Below, piece by piece: positions 22,946-31,872 of a DNA stretch of 64,000 nt. Within the stretch, counting starts at the first letter, position 1. Every line of letters begins with the position of its first letter. Source of the stretch: Massilia sp. Root335 (GTDB lineage Bacteria > Pseudomonadota > Gammaproteobacteria > Burkholderiales > Burkholderiaceae_D); contig NZ_LMCY01000070.1 of the NCBI RefSeq assembly GCF_001425685.1, forward strand, positions 44,288 through 108,287. Direction: 5' to 3'. The notes beneath the pieces are model-generated. The model was not told where the DNA came from. It was given only the letters and a program-made list of their open reading frames with translations, and ran no database searches. The position numbers and the translations under genes are program-made.

Positions 22946-25132
22946 ATGCAGACGAACATGATCCGCGCCACGGCGCTGGCCGCCGCCCTGTGCGCCTGCG
23001 CGGCGCTGCCGGCCCGCGCGGCCGGCTACCCGTTCCAGGACCCGAACCTGGCGCCGCAGCAGCGCATCGCCAACATCCTGTCCCTGATGACGCCCGACGA
23101 AAAGATCGCCGCGCTGTCGACGGATTCCGGCGTGGCGCGCCTCGGCATCCCCAGCTTCGGCAGCACCGAGGGCATCCACGGCGTCGTGCAGCGCGGCGAG
23201 AGCAAGCGCCAGCGCGAGCCGATCACGACCACGCAATTCCCGCAGCCGCCCGGCATGGGCGCGAGCTGGGACCCGGACCTCGTGCGCCAGGCCGGCGCCG
23301 TGCAGTCGACCGAAGCCCGCTACATCACGCAGAGCACACGGTACAAGCATCCGATGCTGATGCAATGGGGCCCGCAGTCCGACCTCGCGCGCGACCCGCG
23401 CTGGGGCCGCAGCGAGGAGGTGTACGGCGAAGACCCGTTCCTCGTCGGGACGATGGCGACGGCGTTCACGCGCGGCATCCAGGGCGACGACCCGAAGTAC
23501 TGGCGCGGCGCCGCGCTGCTCAAGCACTTCCTCGCCAACAGCAACGAGAACGGGCGCGGCAATTCGTCGTCCGATTTCGACGAGGGCCTGTTCCACGAAT
23601 ACTATGCGGCCCCGTTCCGCATGGCGTTCCAGGAGGGCGGGGCGCGCGCGCTGATGGCGTCGTACAACGCCTGGAACGGCACGCCGATGGGCGTGCATCC
23701 CGTGCTGCGCAAGCTCGTCATCGGCGAATGGGGCGCGGACGTGATCTCCAGCGACGGCGGCGCGATCGGCAACCTGGTGAAACTGTATAAACGGTATCCG
23801 GACCAGAAGGCGGCGGCCGTCGCGGCGCTGAAGGCCGGCATCAACCAGTACCTCGACAAATACCAGGACGAGCTGCGCGCCGCGCTGAAGGAGGGCACCA
23901 TCACCGTGGCCGACCTCGACGACGCGCTCGCCCGCAAGTTCCGCACGACGATCAAGCTGGGTCTCATCGATCCGCCGGCCGGCAATCCGTACGCCGCCAT
24001 CAAGGACGGTCCGGCCCCGTGGGACAGCGCGGCGCACAAGGCGGTGTCGCTGCGCATGGCGCTGGAATCCATCGTGCTGATGAAGAACGACGGCCACGCG
24101 CTGCCGCTGGCCAGGGAGCGCATCAGGCGCATCGCCGTGATCGGCCCCCACGCGGACAGCGTGCACTGGGACTGGTACGGCGGCCTGCCGCCGTACAAGG
24201 TGACGGCGCTGGAGGGCATCAAGGCCGCCGTGGGGCCGGACGTGAAGGTGACCTATGCGTTCGACAACGCCGGCGACGCGGCCGTGAAGGCGGCGCGCGA
24301 CGCGGACGTGGCCATCGTCGTCGTCGGCAACGATCCGACCTGTGGCCCGAACATGGCGCACGAGTGGACCGACGCCGGCACCAGGCCCTGCGCCGACCCG
24401 GGCGACGGCCGCGAGGGCCGCGACCGCGCAACGCTGGCGCTCGCGCAGGAAGGGCTGGTAAAACAGGTGCTGGCGGCGAACCCGCATACGGTGATGGTCC
24501 TCGTGTCGAGCTTCCCGTACACGATCAACTGGTCGAAGGCGCACGTGCCCGCGATCGTGCAGATGGCGCATGCGTCGCAGGACCAGGGCACGGCGCTCGC
24601 GCAGGTGCTGTTCGGCGCCTACAACCCGGGCGGCAAGCTCGTGGCGACCTGGCCGGCGGCCGAGTCGCAGCTGCCGCCGATGCTGGATTACGACATCCGC
24701 CACGGCCGCACCTATATGTATTTCAAGGGCGCGCCGCTGTTCCCGTTCGGGCACGGCCTGTCCTACACGACGTTCCGGTACGCGAAGCTGCGCACGAGCG
24801 CGCCGGCCCTGGCGGCCGACGGCAGCGTGGAGGTCGACGTCGACGTCCGCAACACCGGCAAGGTCGCGGGCGACAGCGTCGTCGAACTGTACGCGGCGTG
24901 GCCGCAGTCGAAGGTCGAGCGGCCGCGCCAGGCCCTCGTCGGCTTCCGGCGCGTGCACCTCGAGCCGGGCGAGACGCGCACCGTGCACATCCCGCTGGCG
25001 GCGCAGCGCCTCGCGTACTGGAACACGCAGGCGGGCCGGTTCGAGGTCGAGGCCGTGCCGGTTAAGCTGATGGTCGGCGAGTCGTCGGCCGACATCAGGC
25101 TGACGGCGACGCTGCCGGTGCGTCCGCGCTGA
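22946..25132 (+). CDS. Secreted glycoside hydrolase family 3 enzyme
   Basis: The 728-residue protein has a signal peptide (to ARA, about residue 24) and all three GH3 parts. The TIM barrel contains KHFLANSNENGR and the nucleophile region DVISSDGGAIGNL, where Asp of SDG is the likely nucleophile. The alpha/beta sandwich follows (LALAQEGLVKQVLAANP, SSFPYTINW). The C-terminal fibronectin-like domain contains PLFPFGHGLSYTTF and ends near 715. GH3 enzymes are exo-beta-glycosidases (glucose, xylose or others); specificity is not readable here. AAGGAG precedes the ATG. The end overlaps the convergent GMC gene by 38 bases. Confidence 0.88.
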   Translation: MQTNMIRATALAAALCACAALPARAAGYPFQDPNLAPQQRIANILSLMTPDEKIAALSTDSGVARLGIPSFGSTEGIHGVVQRGESKRQREPITTTQFPQPPGMGASWDPDLVRQAGAVQSTEARYITQSTRYKHPMLMQWGPQSDLARDPRWGRSEEVYGEDPFLVGTMATAFTRGIQGDDPKYWRGAALLKHFLANSNENGRGNSSSDFDEGLFHEYYAAPFRMAFQEGGARALMASYNAWNGTPMGVHPVLRKLVIGEWGADVISSDGGAIGNLVKLYKRYPDQKAAAVAALKAGINQYLDKYQDELRAALKEGTITVADLDDALARKFRTTIKLGLIDPPAGNPYAAIKDGPAPWDSAAHKAVSLRMALESIVLMKNDGHALPLARERIRRIAVIGPHADSVHWDWYGGLPPYKVTALEGIKAAVGPDVKVTYAFDNAGDAAVKAARDADVAIVVVGNDPTCGPNMAHEWTDAGTRPCADPGDGREGRDRATLALAQEGLVKQVLAANPHTVMVLVSSFPYTINWSKAHVPAIVQMAHASQDQGTALAQVLFGAYNPGGKLVATWPAAESQLPPMLDYDIRHGRTYMYFKGAPLFPFGHGLSYTTFRYAKLRTSAPALAADGSVEVDVDVRNTGKVAGDSVVELYAAWPQSKVERPRQALVGFRRVHLEPGETRTVHIPLAAQRLAYWNTQAGRFEVEAVPVKLMVGESSADIRLTATLPVRPR

Positions 25133-26441
25133 GCGCGTAGTCCGCCATCCCGGCCAGGTGGCGGCCGAGGCGCCAGCCCAGGCACAGCAGGGTCAGGGTC
25201 GGCGGCAGGCCCCACGGGTCGGGGATCGCGGACGCGTCGCATACGTACAGCCCGGGCGCCGCCGTGCGCAGGTCCCCGTCCAGCGCCCGGCCGATGCGCA
25301 CCGTGCCGCCGGGATGCGCGGCGAAGTGGTGGCTGGCGAAGACGTGGCGCGCGCCGGCCTGCGCCAGGATGCCGCGCGCCATGGCGATGCCGTGGTCGAG
25401 CCGCTTCAGGTCGGCCGCATCGAGGGTCTTGTCGACCCAGCGGGGGCCGACGTTGCCGCGGATCTCGTCGCGGATCTTGACCATGACCGTGAGCGTGCGG
25501 CCGTGCGCGAGCAGGCGGTCGACGCGGCCTGCCTGCGCCGCGAACGCCTGGTACATGGGACGCGGCAGCGTCAGGTCGGCCAGCGTGACGCCGGCGTCCG
25601 GATCGGCCATGCCGGCCGCCATCGGCACCTCGGCGCCGCCGCCCTCGATGCCGTCGACGGTGCCCATCACGGCCACGACGGGATCGCTGAAGAACGGGAC
25701 GGGGCCGGCCAGCAGCCTTGAGGCCTGGAGGATGCGCGGACTGCCGATGCCGCCGGCCGCCAGCACGACGAGGCCCGCGCGGAAGGCCTGCGTGCGGCCC
25801 TTGATGACGGCTTCGACGCCGGCCGCGCGGCCGCCGTCCAGCAGCACGCGCGTCACGCGCGCGTCCGTCAGCAGGGCCGCGCCGTGCGCGCGGGCGTCGT
25901 CGACCAGTTCGCGCGCCGACCACTTGGCGCCGAACGGGCAGCCGTAGACGCAGCGCCAGCATCCCGTGCGGCACGCGGCCGGGCGGATCATCTTGTCCAG
26001 CTTGCGCCACGGGAGGCCGCGGGCCTGCGCGGCCGCCATGATGCGCGCGGCCATGGCGCCGACGAGGCCATCCGGCAGCGGCGCCATCGGCAATTCCGCG
26101 CGCCACGCGGCGAGGGCGGGCGCCAGGTCGATGCCGTGCGCGGCGAACATGGCGGCCGGCGGCGGCGCGGCGGTGGCGAAGTTGATCGTCGACGTGCCGC
26201 CCGTCGTCAGCGCCCGCACGAGCAGCGACAGGTCGCGGTGCAGGAACGCGCCCTTGCCGGGAACGGCGGCCATGCCGGCCATCTGCGCCAGCGTGCCGGC
26301 GAGCGGGGCGTCGCCGCCCGCTTCCAGCATCAGCACGCGTGCGCCGGCCCGCGCGAGCTCGCGCGCGACGCTGGCGCCGCCGGGACCGGTGCCGGCCACG
26401 ATGGCGTCGAAAGAGGAGGGTGGGGAGGGTGGCGGCCGCAT
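25095..26441 (-). CDS. GMC-family FAD-dependent oxidoreductase
   Basis: The 448-residue protein has the FAD-binding motif AIVAGTGPGGASVARELARAG (about 13-33, given here in part) and the GMC-like segment LTTGGTSTINFATAA. The GMC_oxred_C region contains HHFAAHPGGTVRIGRAL and LYVCDASAIPDPWGLPPTLT. A Cys-rich patch, CRTGCWRCVYGCPFGAKW, recalls the CxxGC..GC motif in cholesterol-oxidase- or gluconate-dehydrogenase-like members. It may oxidise a sugar or alcohol. It is monocistronic and convergent with the GH3 gene. Confidence 0.8.
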   Translation of the reverse strand: MRPPPSPPSSFDAIVAGTGPGGASVARELARAGARVLMLEAGGDAPLAGTLAQMAGMAAVPGKGAFLHRDLSLLVRALTTGGTSTINFATAAPPPAAMFAAHGIDLAPALAAWRAELPMAPLPDGLVGAMAARIMAAAQARGLPWRKLDKMIRPAACRTGCWRCVYGCPFGAKWSARELVDDARAHGAALLTDARVTRVLLDGGRAAGVEAVIKGRTQAFRAGLVVLAAGGIGSPRILQASRLLAGPVPFFSDPVVAVMGTVDGIEGGGAEVPMAAGMADPDAGVTLADLTLPRPMYQAFAAQAGRVDRLLAHGRTLTVMVKIRDEIRGNVGPRWVDKTLDAADLKRLDHGIAMARGILAQAGARHVFASHHFAAHPGGTVRIGRALDGDLRTAAPGLYVCDASAIPDPWGLPPTLTLLCLGWRLGRHLAGMADYALSADAPAASPSA

Positions 26442-26541
26442 CGTGACATTGTACTGCGGCCCGCCGTGCCGGCGACGGTGCGGCCGGCCTGGCGCCGGGA
26501 GGCGGCGCCAGGCATTGCTGCGGCTCGATGCCGCCTGCCCG

Positions 26542-27723
26542 TCAGGACGTCATGCGGTCCCACCCGGAGCGCACGGCCGCCTTCATCCGTTCCCACGTCG
26601 ACGAGCCGCTGCTGCCGTAGCGCGTATCCCAGTCGCTGCGCAGGTCGGTTTCGACGTCGTCCCAGCTGCGGTTCTTGTAGCGGACATCGCGCCGCATCTC
26701 GTTGCCGTAGCGGTAGGCCGGCGCATAGTCGTCGTAGGTGCCGCCGAGGCGCGCGTAATTCGTCTGCCAGTCGTTGCGGTAATACGTGTCGTCGTCGATG
26801 CTCGTGCCCTGCAGCGGCTGCACGTCGATTTCCGTATGGCGCACGGTGTCCTTGACCTGCTGCTTGCGCTGGCTGACTTCCTTGCCGACGACGACTTCCT
26901 CGACGACGCGCGCGGATTTCTGCACGACGGCTTCCTCGGCCGTTTCGCGCAGTTCGATCGTCTTGTCCTTGAACGCGGTGGTGTCGCGCGGGTTGACCGG
27001 CTGGTCGACCGGACGGCGTTCCACGCTGACGTGTTCCTCGCGCAGCGCCACGGTCTCGTTCACCGGCGTCTCGACGACGCGCGAGAACACGCGCACGCCG
27101 CCCCGTTCGACCACGCGCTTGCCGACGTGTACCTCTTCCCGCACGACCGGGATCGAAGCCTTGTCCGACCGGGCGGTGCTCGTGTCGCGCTGCAGCGAAT
27201 CGGTGCGCAGGTCGGCGCGGGTGTCGGTGCGGGTGTCGGCCAGGTTGCCCGACAGGTTGCCGGCCTGGGTGCCCGACTGCATCGAGCCCGCCTGCACGGA
27301 AGGCGACGTGGTCGGCTGGTAGGCGCTCGCGCCCAGTTCGGCGGCATTGCCGGCCAGGTCGTGGCGCTCGTCGATGTCGACGGGGCCGAAGCGTTCGATC
27401 ACGTCGGCCGCCCGTTCCACGTCCGGCTCGGAGGCCGTGGTCAGGGTCAGCACGTGCTGGCCGCCCGTCACGACGTTCGAATAGCGCGTGGCGTGTTCGT
27501 CGTGGTCGGTGCCGAACAGGTTCTCGAAGAAGTGCTTGATGGAGGCGCCGACGCCTTCCTCGTGGGTGGTGCCGAGCGTGGCGCCCGTGGTGGTCGTGGT
27601 GCCGGCCAGGTCGGCGCTGGAGAGGTTGACGTTGTCGCGCGTGAAGCCCGCTGCGAGCAGTTCGTCCATCGCGCTCTGGGCATCGCTGCGGTTGTCGAAA
27701 ACCGCGACTAGGGTATGTTGCAT
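26542..27723 (-). CDS. Stress protein with YflT-like and DUF2382 domains
   Basis: The 393-residue soluble protein has an N-terminal general-stress domain (HTLVAVFDNRSDAQSAMDEL, residues 3-90), a low-complexity linker rich in Thr, Gly and Asp (about 125-180), and a central DUF2382 (YsnF/AvaK) domain of repeated charged strands (about 187-300, e.g. VREEVHVGKRVVERGGVRVF). The tail is hydrophilic and Tyr/Asp/Arg-rich, ending TWERMKAAVRSGWDRMTS. GGAGG precedes the ATG. A second DUF2382 gene lies 20 bases upstream on the same strand. Biochemical function is unknown; homologues are stress-induced. Confidence 0.82.
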   Translation of the reverse strand: MQHTLVAVFDNRSDAQSAMDELLAAGFTRDNVNLSSADLAGTTTTTGATLGTTHEEGVGASIKHFFENLFGTDHDEHATRYSNVVTGGQHVLTLTTASEPDVERAADVIERFGPVDIDERHDLAGNAAELGASAYQPTTSPSVQAGSMQSGTQAGNLSGNLADTRTDTRADLRTDSLQRDTSTARSDKASIPVVREEVHVGKRVVERGGVRVFSRVVETPVNETVALREEHVSVERRPVDQPVNPRDTTAFKDKTIELRETAEEAVVQKSARVVEEVVVGKEVSQRKQQVKDTVRHTEIDVQPLQGTSIDDDTYYRNDWQTNYARLGGTYDDYAPAYRYGNEMRRDVRYKNRSWDDVETDLRSDWDTRYGSSGSSTWERMKAAVRSGWDRMTS

Positions 27724-27743
27724 GATGCGTCCTCCGGTGATTG

Positions 27744-28175
27744 TCACGTTGTTGAGGTGTCGCCGTGCTCGTCGAAGCGCTCCACGCTCACCTGCTCGGA
27801 CTTGAGCACGACGGTGTCGACGTGGCGTTCCTCGCGCCGGGTGCGGGTGATGTGGAGCTCTTCCTTGATGCGCAGGCGCCGTTCGACGACGAGCACTTCC
27901 TCGAGGATCGGGACCACGAGCGTATCCCCTTCGTAGCGGGTCGCGGGCGCCTGCTCGAGCGGGACGATGCGGTCGACCGGCACATGGCTGACCTGCACGT
28001 CGTCGCGGAACAGGCTTTCGTCGATCCGGCAGGGGTGTTCGGCGACGGTTTTATGGATGCGTACGCCGCGTCCCGTGTCGACGATCCGTTTCTCGACCCA
28101 AGCCTCCTCGCGGACAACGGGAACCCGGACGAGCTCCTGCTTTTCCTGTTCGGGTTCTGCTGGGTTCATCGACAC
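27744..28175 (-). CDS. Short DUF2382-domain protein
   Basis: The 143-residue protein consists almost entirely of one DUF2382 domain: VPVVREEAWVEKRIVDTGRG, VEKR-type strands and LVVPILEEVLVVERRLRIKEEL. The start is GTG at 28175, supported by GGAGG six bases upstream; an ATG two codons later is an alternative. It is probably co-transcribed with the longer DUF2382/YflT protein downstream, and the two may interact. Confidence 0.78.
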   Translation of the reverse strand: MSMNPAEPEQEKQELVRVPVVREEAWVEKRIVDTGRGVRIHKTVAEHPCRIDESLFRDDVQVSHVPVDRIVPLEQAPATRYEGDTLVVPILEEVLVVERRLRIKEELHITRTRREERHVDTVVLKSEQVSVERFDEHGDTSTT

Positions 28176-28277
28176 GGTCCGCCTCCGGGATCACGACACT
28201 GGAGGACCGAGCGTACTCCAAGCGGCAGACTTTCCGCGCACCGTTGCCCTTCAACAAGCGGCGCCGCGCCCCGGTGC

Positions 28278-29252
28278 TCAGCGTGCGCGCAGCGCGTCCA
28301 GCACGTCGGCCGGCACCCGCAGGGCCGTCCCGTGGCGCATGCGCTTCGGCGTTCCTTCGTCCGGGAAGCGCATCCGTGCCGTCACGTCTTCCCAATGCAC
28401 GAGGTCACGCGAGCGCAGCGCGCCGTAGTGCTTTGCCGTGTAGGCGTCGTAGTAGACGATCACGTCGTCGCCCACCTGCAGCGCCGTCGGGCCTTCCGTC
28501 CACAGGCCGGCGGGCGTGATCGGCGCGGCCAGCGGCGCGAACGGCCCTTGCAGGCTGGCGGCATGGGCCAGCTGCAGGTATTTGCGCGGCGGGTGGCGCG
28601 TCTCGTCCTTCACGAGCAGCCAGTCGCCCCGGCGCGTGCGCACGAAGGTCGCGTCGATGACGGAGAAGCCCGGATCGTAGAACAGGCGCGCGGGCGTGAA
28701 GGTCGCGAAGTCGCGCGTCGTCGTCGCGTAGATGCGGTGGTCGTACTTGTTCGCGCCGGCGTCGTCGCCGGCCGCTTCGGACTGCGCGAAACGGCCGGGG
28801 ATGGTCGACGACCAGAAGATCAGGTATTCGCCGCGCCGCTCGTCCCACGCGATTTCCGGCGCCCACGCGTTCAGCGCGGTCGGTTCGTGCGCCATCACGG
28901 GCAGTTCGCGCTGCGGCGACCAGTGCACGAGGTCGGGCGACGAGGCATAGCCGATGCCGGTCTCGTTCCAGCCGCTCGTCCACACCATGCGGTAGATGCC
29001 GTCCGGGCCGCGCAGGATGCACGGGTCGCGCATCAGCTTCGCCTTGCCGGCCGTGGGCGCAAGGAAGCTGCGGCCGCCGTTCAGCGCGTCCCAGCGGTAG
29101 CCGTCGCGGCTGCCCGCCAGGTGCAGGCCGTCCTCGCCGTTGCCGATGAAGTAGGCGAAGACGTAGGCGTCGCCGGGCGGCGCCGGCGCGGTGCCCGCGC
29201 AGCCGGCCAGCGCGCCCGCGGCGAGGACCGCCAATGCCGCGCGGCGTTTCAT
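28278..29252 (-). CDS. GH43-like five-bladed beta-propeller lipoprotein
   Basis: The 324-residue lipoprotein has the lipobox LAGC (Cys18). The fold is a GH43/GH117-type propeller: a strand with the catalytic-site-like MRDPCILRGPDGIYRMVWT, then GIGYASSPDLVHW, AWAPEIAWDERRGEYLIFWSS, PGFSVIDATF and WTEGPTALQVGD (probable acid Glu). Such proteins act on arabinan or galactan side chains or terminal sugars. It is the last gene of the leftward RG lyase operon, and its start overlaps the stop of the acetylesterase gene (ATGA). The exact family is uncertain. Confidence 0.78.
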   Translation of the reverse strand: MKRRAALAVLAAGALAGCAGTAPAPPGDAYVFAYFIGNGEDGLHLAGSRDGYRWDALNGGRSFLAPTAGKAKLMRDPCILRGPDGIYRMVWTSGWNETGIGYASSPDLVHWSPQRELPVMAHEPTALNAWAPEIAWDERRGEYLIFWSSTIPGRFAQSEAAGDDAGANKYDHRIYATTTRDFATFTPARLFYDPGFSVIDATFVRTRRGDWLLVKDETRHPPRKYLQLAHAASLQGPFAPLAAPITPAGLWTEGPTALQVGDDVIVYYDAYTAKHYGALRSRDLVHWEDVTARMRFPDEGTPKRMRHGTALRVPADVLDALRAR

Positions 29253-30538
29253 TTGTGGCCCTCGTCGCCGAGCGGGCGCCGGTCGGTGCGGCGCGGGCTC
29301 GGGGGCACGGCGAACGTCGCGACCGGGTCCGGGTGGGCCGGATCGAACGCGAAATCGTCGACGATGAACGCGGCCGCCGGCACGTGCGCCCGGCGCAGGC
29401 CCAGCACGACGGCCTTGGCCAGCTCGTAGCTGCCGTAGCTGTCGTGGTGGGTGTTGTCCAGGCGTCCCGGCGCCGGCTCCGCGAACGCGGCCTTCGAGCC
29501 TTCCGGCCCGAGCGCCTCGTAGAAGGTCTTGCTCATCGCGTTCAGGTCGATGAACGGCACGTCCAGTTCTTTGGCCGACTGGCGCGCCGCCTCGGCATAA
29601 TCCTTGAGCGACGGGATCACGTGGCCGTCGGCGTCGAAGCCGCGCCGCTCCATCGACGACACGATCACGGGCAGGCCGCCGTGGGCGCGGACGGCATCGA
29701 CGTGGGCCTTGATCTCCGCCTTGTACGTCGTGAACGGGCCGCCCTTGCCGGACTTGATCTGCTTCTGGTCGTTGTGGCCGAACTGCATGAGCAGCATGTC
29801 GCCCGGCTTCATCAGGCTGACGATCTTGTCGAGGCGCCGGCGCGCGAGCGAATCGCGGTAGGTCTCGCCCGATTCGCCGTGGTTGGCGACGGCGATGCCC
29901 GGCTTGAAGAAGCGCGGCAGCATCTGGCCCCAGCTGTTGTAGGGTTCCGCCGGCTGGTCGCACACGGTCGAATCGCCCAGCAGGAACAGGGTCGGCACGC
30001 TGGCGGGCGCGATCGCGATCGTGCGCACGGCCGGGTGCGCGCCGTTGATTTCCAGCGTCAGGCGCGGGTCCCAGTTCCACGCTTCCTCGACCGTTTCGCG
30101 CGGCGCCTTCAGCTTCACCTCGCCGGCCGCCACGCCCGCCACGGCGGCGATCCGCGGCGTGCGCACGTTGACGTCGAACGTCTTCGTGACGGTCGCGCCG
30201 GGCGCCGTGCGGACGTTCTCCAGCATCAGGCGGCGCAGCTCGGATTTCACCGTCGTCACGGTGGCCGCCTTGTCGTCGCCCAGCGTGACCGTCACCGTGT
30301 AATTGCCTTCCGGGAGATCGACGGAGAAGTAATACGGATGGACGCCGTCCGGCCCGCTGCCCGGTTCGAGGCCGTAGCCGCGTGCGGCCGTGTAGACGGC
30401 GTCCGCGCCGACGCGGGTATAGCCGGCCGGCGCCGCGCCGGGGCCGAAGGCGAATTTCCACGTGTCGGCGGCGTGGACGTGGGCCGCGCAGGCGGCGAGG
30501 AGAAGGGCGCCGGCGGCGCCGCGGATGGATCGGTTCAT
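29249..30538 (-). CDS. Rhamnogalacturonan acetylesterase (CE12) with N-terminal beta domain
   Basis: The 429-residue secreted protein has a signal peptide (to HVHA, about residue 24) and a beta-sandwich domain (about 25-175) containing FSVDLPEGNYTVTVTLG. The SGNH esterase has LFLLGDSTVCDQP (Ser190), NHGESGETYRDSLA, LMQFGHNDQKQIKS and the canonical DNTHHDSYG (Asp-x-x-His). It deacetylates RG-I so that lyases can act. Unlike both modules of the tandem enzyme at 12624, it keeps the normal DxTH motif. It is fourth in the five-gene operon and overlaps the GH43-like gene by four bases. Confidence 0.87.
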   Translation of the reverse strand: MNRSIRGAAGALLLAACAAHVHAADTWKFAFGPGAAPAGYTRVGADAVYTAARGYGLEPGSGPDGVHPYYFSVDLPEGNYTVTVTLGDDKAATVTTVKSELRRLMLENVRTAPGATVTKTFDVNVRTPRIAAVAGVAAGEVKLKAPRETVEEAWNWDPRLTLEINGAHPAVRTIAIAPASVPTLFLLGDSTVCDQPAEPYNSWGQMLPRFFKPGIAVANHGESGETYRDSLARRRLDKIVSLMKPGDMLLMQFGHNDQKQIKSGKGGPFTTYKAEIKAHVDAVRAHGGLPVIVSSMERRGFDADGHVIPSLKDYAEAARQSAKELDVPFIDLNAMSKTFYEALGPEGSKAAFAEPAPGRLDNTHHDSYGSYELAKAVVLGLRRAHVPAAAFIVDDFAFDPAHPDPVATFAVPPSPRRTDRRPLGDEGHK

Positions 30539-30561
30539 GGGTCTCCGTTCTTGGTCTCGGT

Positions 30562-31863
30562 TCAGCGCTCGAAGGCGCCCAGGTCCGGCGCCTTGCCGTG
30601 GTAGGGCAGCCCGACGTCGACGCCCTTGTCGATGACGGCGCTGGCGGCGCTCGGATGGAACATCGGCACGTCGGGCAGGCTGCCGTCCGGCTTGCGCGGT
30701 GCGTCCCAGCCGGTTGCCGCCACGCTGTCGAAATCGGCCGCCGACAGGGCGAGGTGCAGGTCCCAGGAATTGGCGGCGCTGTCCGCGCCCGCCACCTTGA
30801 GCGGCGCGCCCGCCGGATACGCGAGGTTGTTGCGCAGGGTGCCCAGGTAGACCGGACCGCCGTCGGGCGCGACACCCAGCATGTTGAAGTCGACGGCGTT
30901 GCCGAACGCCGTGTTGTGGAAGAAGTCCAGCGCCAGCGGGTGGTGGTTCGCATAGAAGCCGGACACCTTGTTGCCGAAGGCGACGGAGAAGCGCACCACG
31001 TGTTTCACGCCGTTCGGCACGTACCTGCCGCTGTAGCCGCCGGCCTTGATGCCGTTGCCGTTCCCGGCCGGGAGCGACGTGTGCGTGCCGGGCAGGTAGC
31101 CCTGTTGCCAGGCCCACGACTGCTCGATGGTGACCGGCGAATAGGCGTTGATCAGGTCGAAGCCGTCGTCCGAGTTGTCCCACGCGCGGCAGCCGCGGAA
31201 CACGTTGCCGGGATGGCCGGCGCTGATGTGGGCGCCGAAGCCGTCCGCGCTCTGGCCCGCGCCGTTCGACGTGTACGGGTCGTAGTTGTGGTGCGAGTCG
31301 CTGTTCAGCACGAGGTTCCAGCCGCCGTCCTTGATGAACAGGCCCGGCCCCATGTTGTGGTGCAGGTCGAGCCGTTCGAACACGTCGTGGTTGCCGTTGA
31401 CCCACACGCCCCACGACTCGTGGTTCAGGCGGTTGTCCGGCTGTTGCGGCGCCCCCGTGATTTCCAGGCCTTTCAGGTGGATCCAGTCGGCGACGACCTC
31501 GATGCCCTTGACGCGGCAATCGTCCTTCATGCCCGCGAAGTCGAACACCGGGGTCTCGCCCGGATACGCCCAGTAGCGGATCGGTTGCGCCTCCGTGCCG
31601 CTCTTGTCGAGGACGATGGCGGACACTGTTGCGCGGCGCGACGCGCAGCTCGTCGTCGCCCGCGTGTAGGCGTAGCGGCCGCCGCGGAACCAGACGGTGT
31701 CGCCGGGCTGCGCCACGGCCTGCGCGTGCGCGAACGATTGCCAGGGCGCCGCCTGGGTGCCGGCGGCCGTGTCGCTGCCCGCGGGCGCCACATAATAGGT
31801 CGCGGCAAATGCCGGCGCGGCGGCGCAGGCCATGGCCGCGGCGATGTAACGTGACAGGTACAA
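30562..31863 (-). CDS. Secreted pectate/rhamnogalacturonan lyase, PL9 family
   Basis: The 433-residue protein has a signal peptide (MYLSRYIAAAMACAAAPAFA) followed by a right-handed beta-helix. It opens with TYYVAPAGSDTAAGTQAAPW and has HNMGPGLFIKDGGWN, DSHHNYDPYT, WDNSDDGFDL and GNGIKAGGY. Lys273 in the last motif matches the catalytic lysine region of PL9 lyases. The final YHGKAPDLGAFER is the usual end. PL9 enzymes cleave polygalacturonate or RG by beta-elimination. It sits between the CE12 and PL26 genes in one operon. Confidence 0.85.
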   Translation of the reverse strand: MYLSRYIAAAMACAAAPAFAATYYVAPAGSDTAAGTQAAPWQSFAHAQAVAQPGDTVWFRGGRYAYTRATTSCASRRATVSAIVLDKSGTEAQPIRYWAYPGETPVFDFAGMKDDCRVKGIEVVADWIHLKGLEITGAPQQPDNRLNHESWGVWVNGNHDVFERLDLHHNMGPGLFIKDGGWNLVLNSDSHHNYDPYTSNGAGQSADGFGAHISAGHPGNVFRGCRAWDNSDDGFDLINAYSPVTIEQSWAWQQGYLPGTHTSLPAGNGNGIKAGGYSGRYVPNGVKHVVRFSVAFGNKVSGFYANHHPLALDFFHNTAFGNAVDFNMLGVAPDGGPVYLGTLRNNLAYPAGAPLKVAGADSAANSWDLHLALSAADFDSVAATGWDAPRKPDGSLPDVPMFHPSAASAVIDKGVDVGLPYHGKAPDLGAFER

Positions 31864-31872
31864 GATGTTCTC

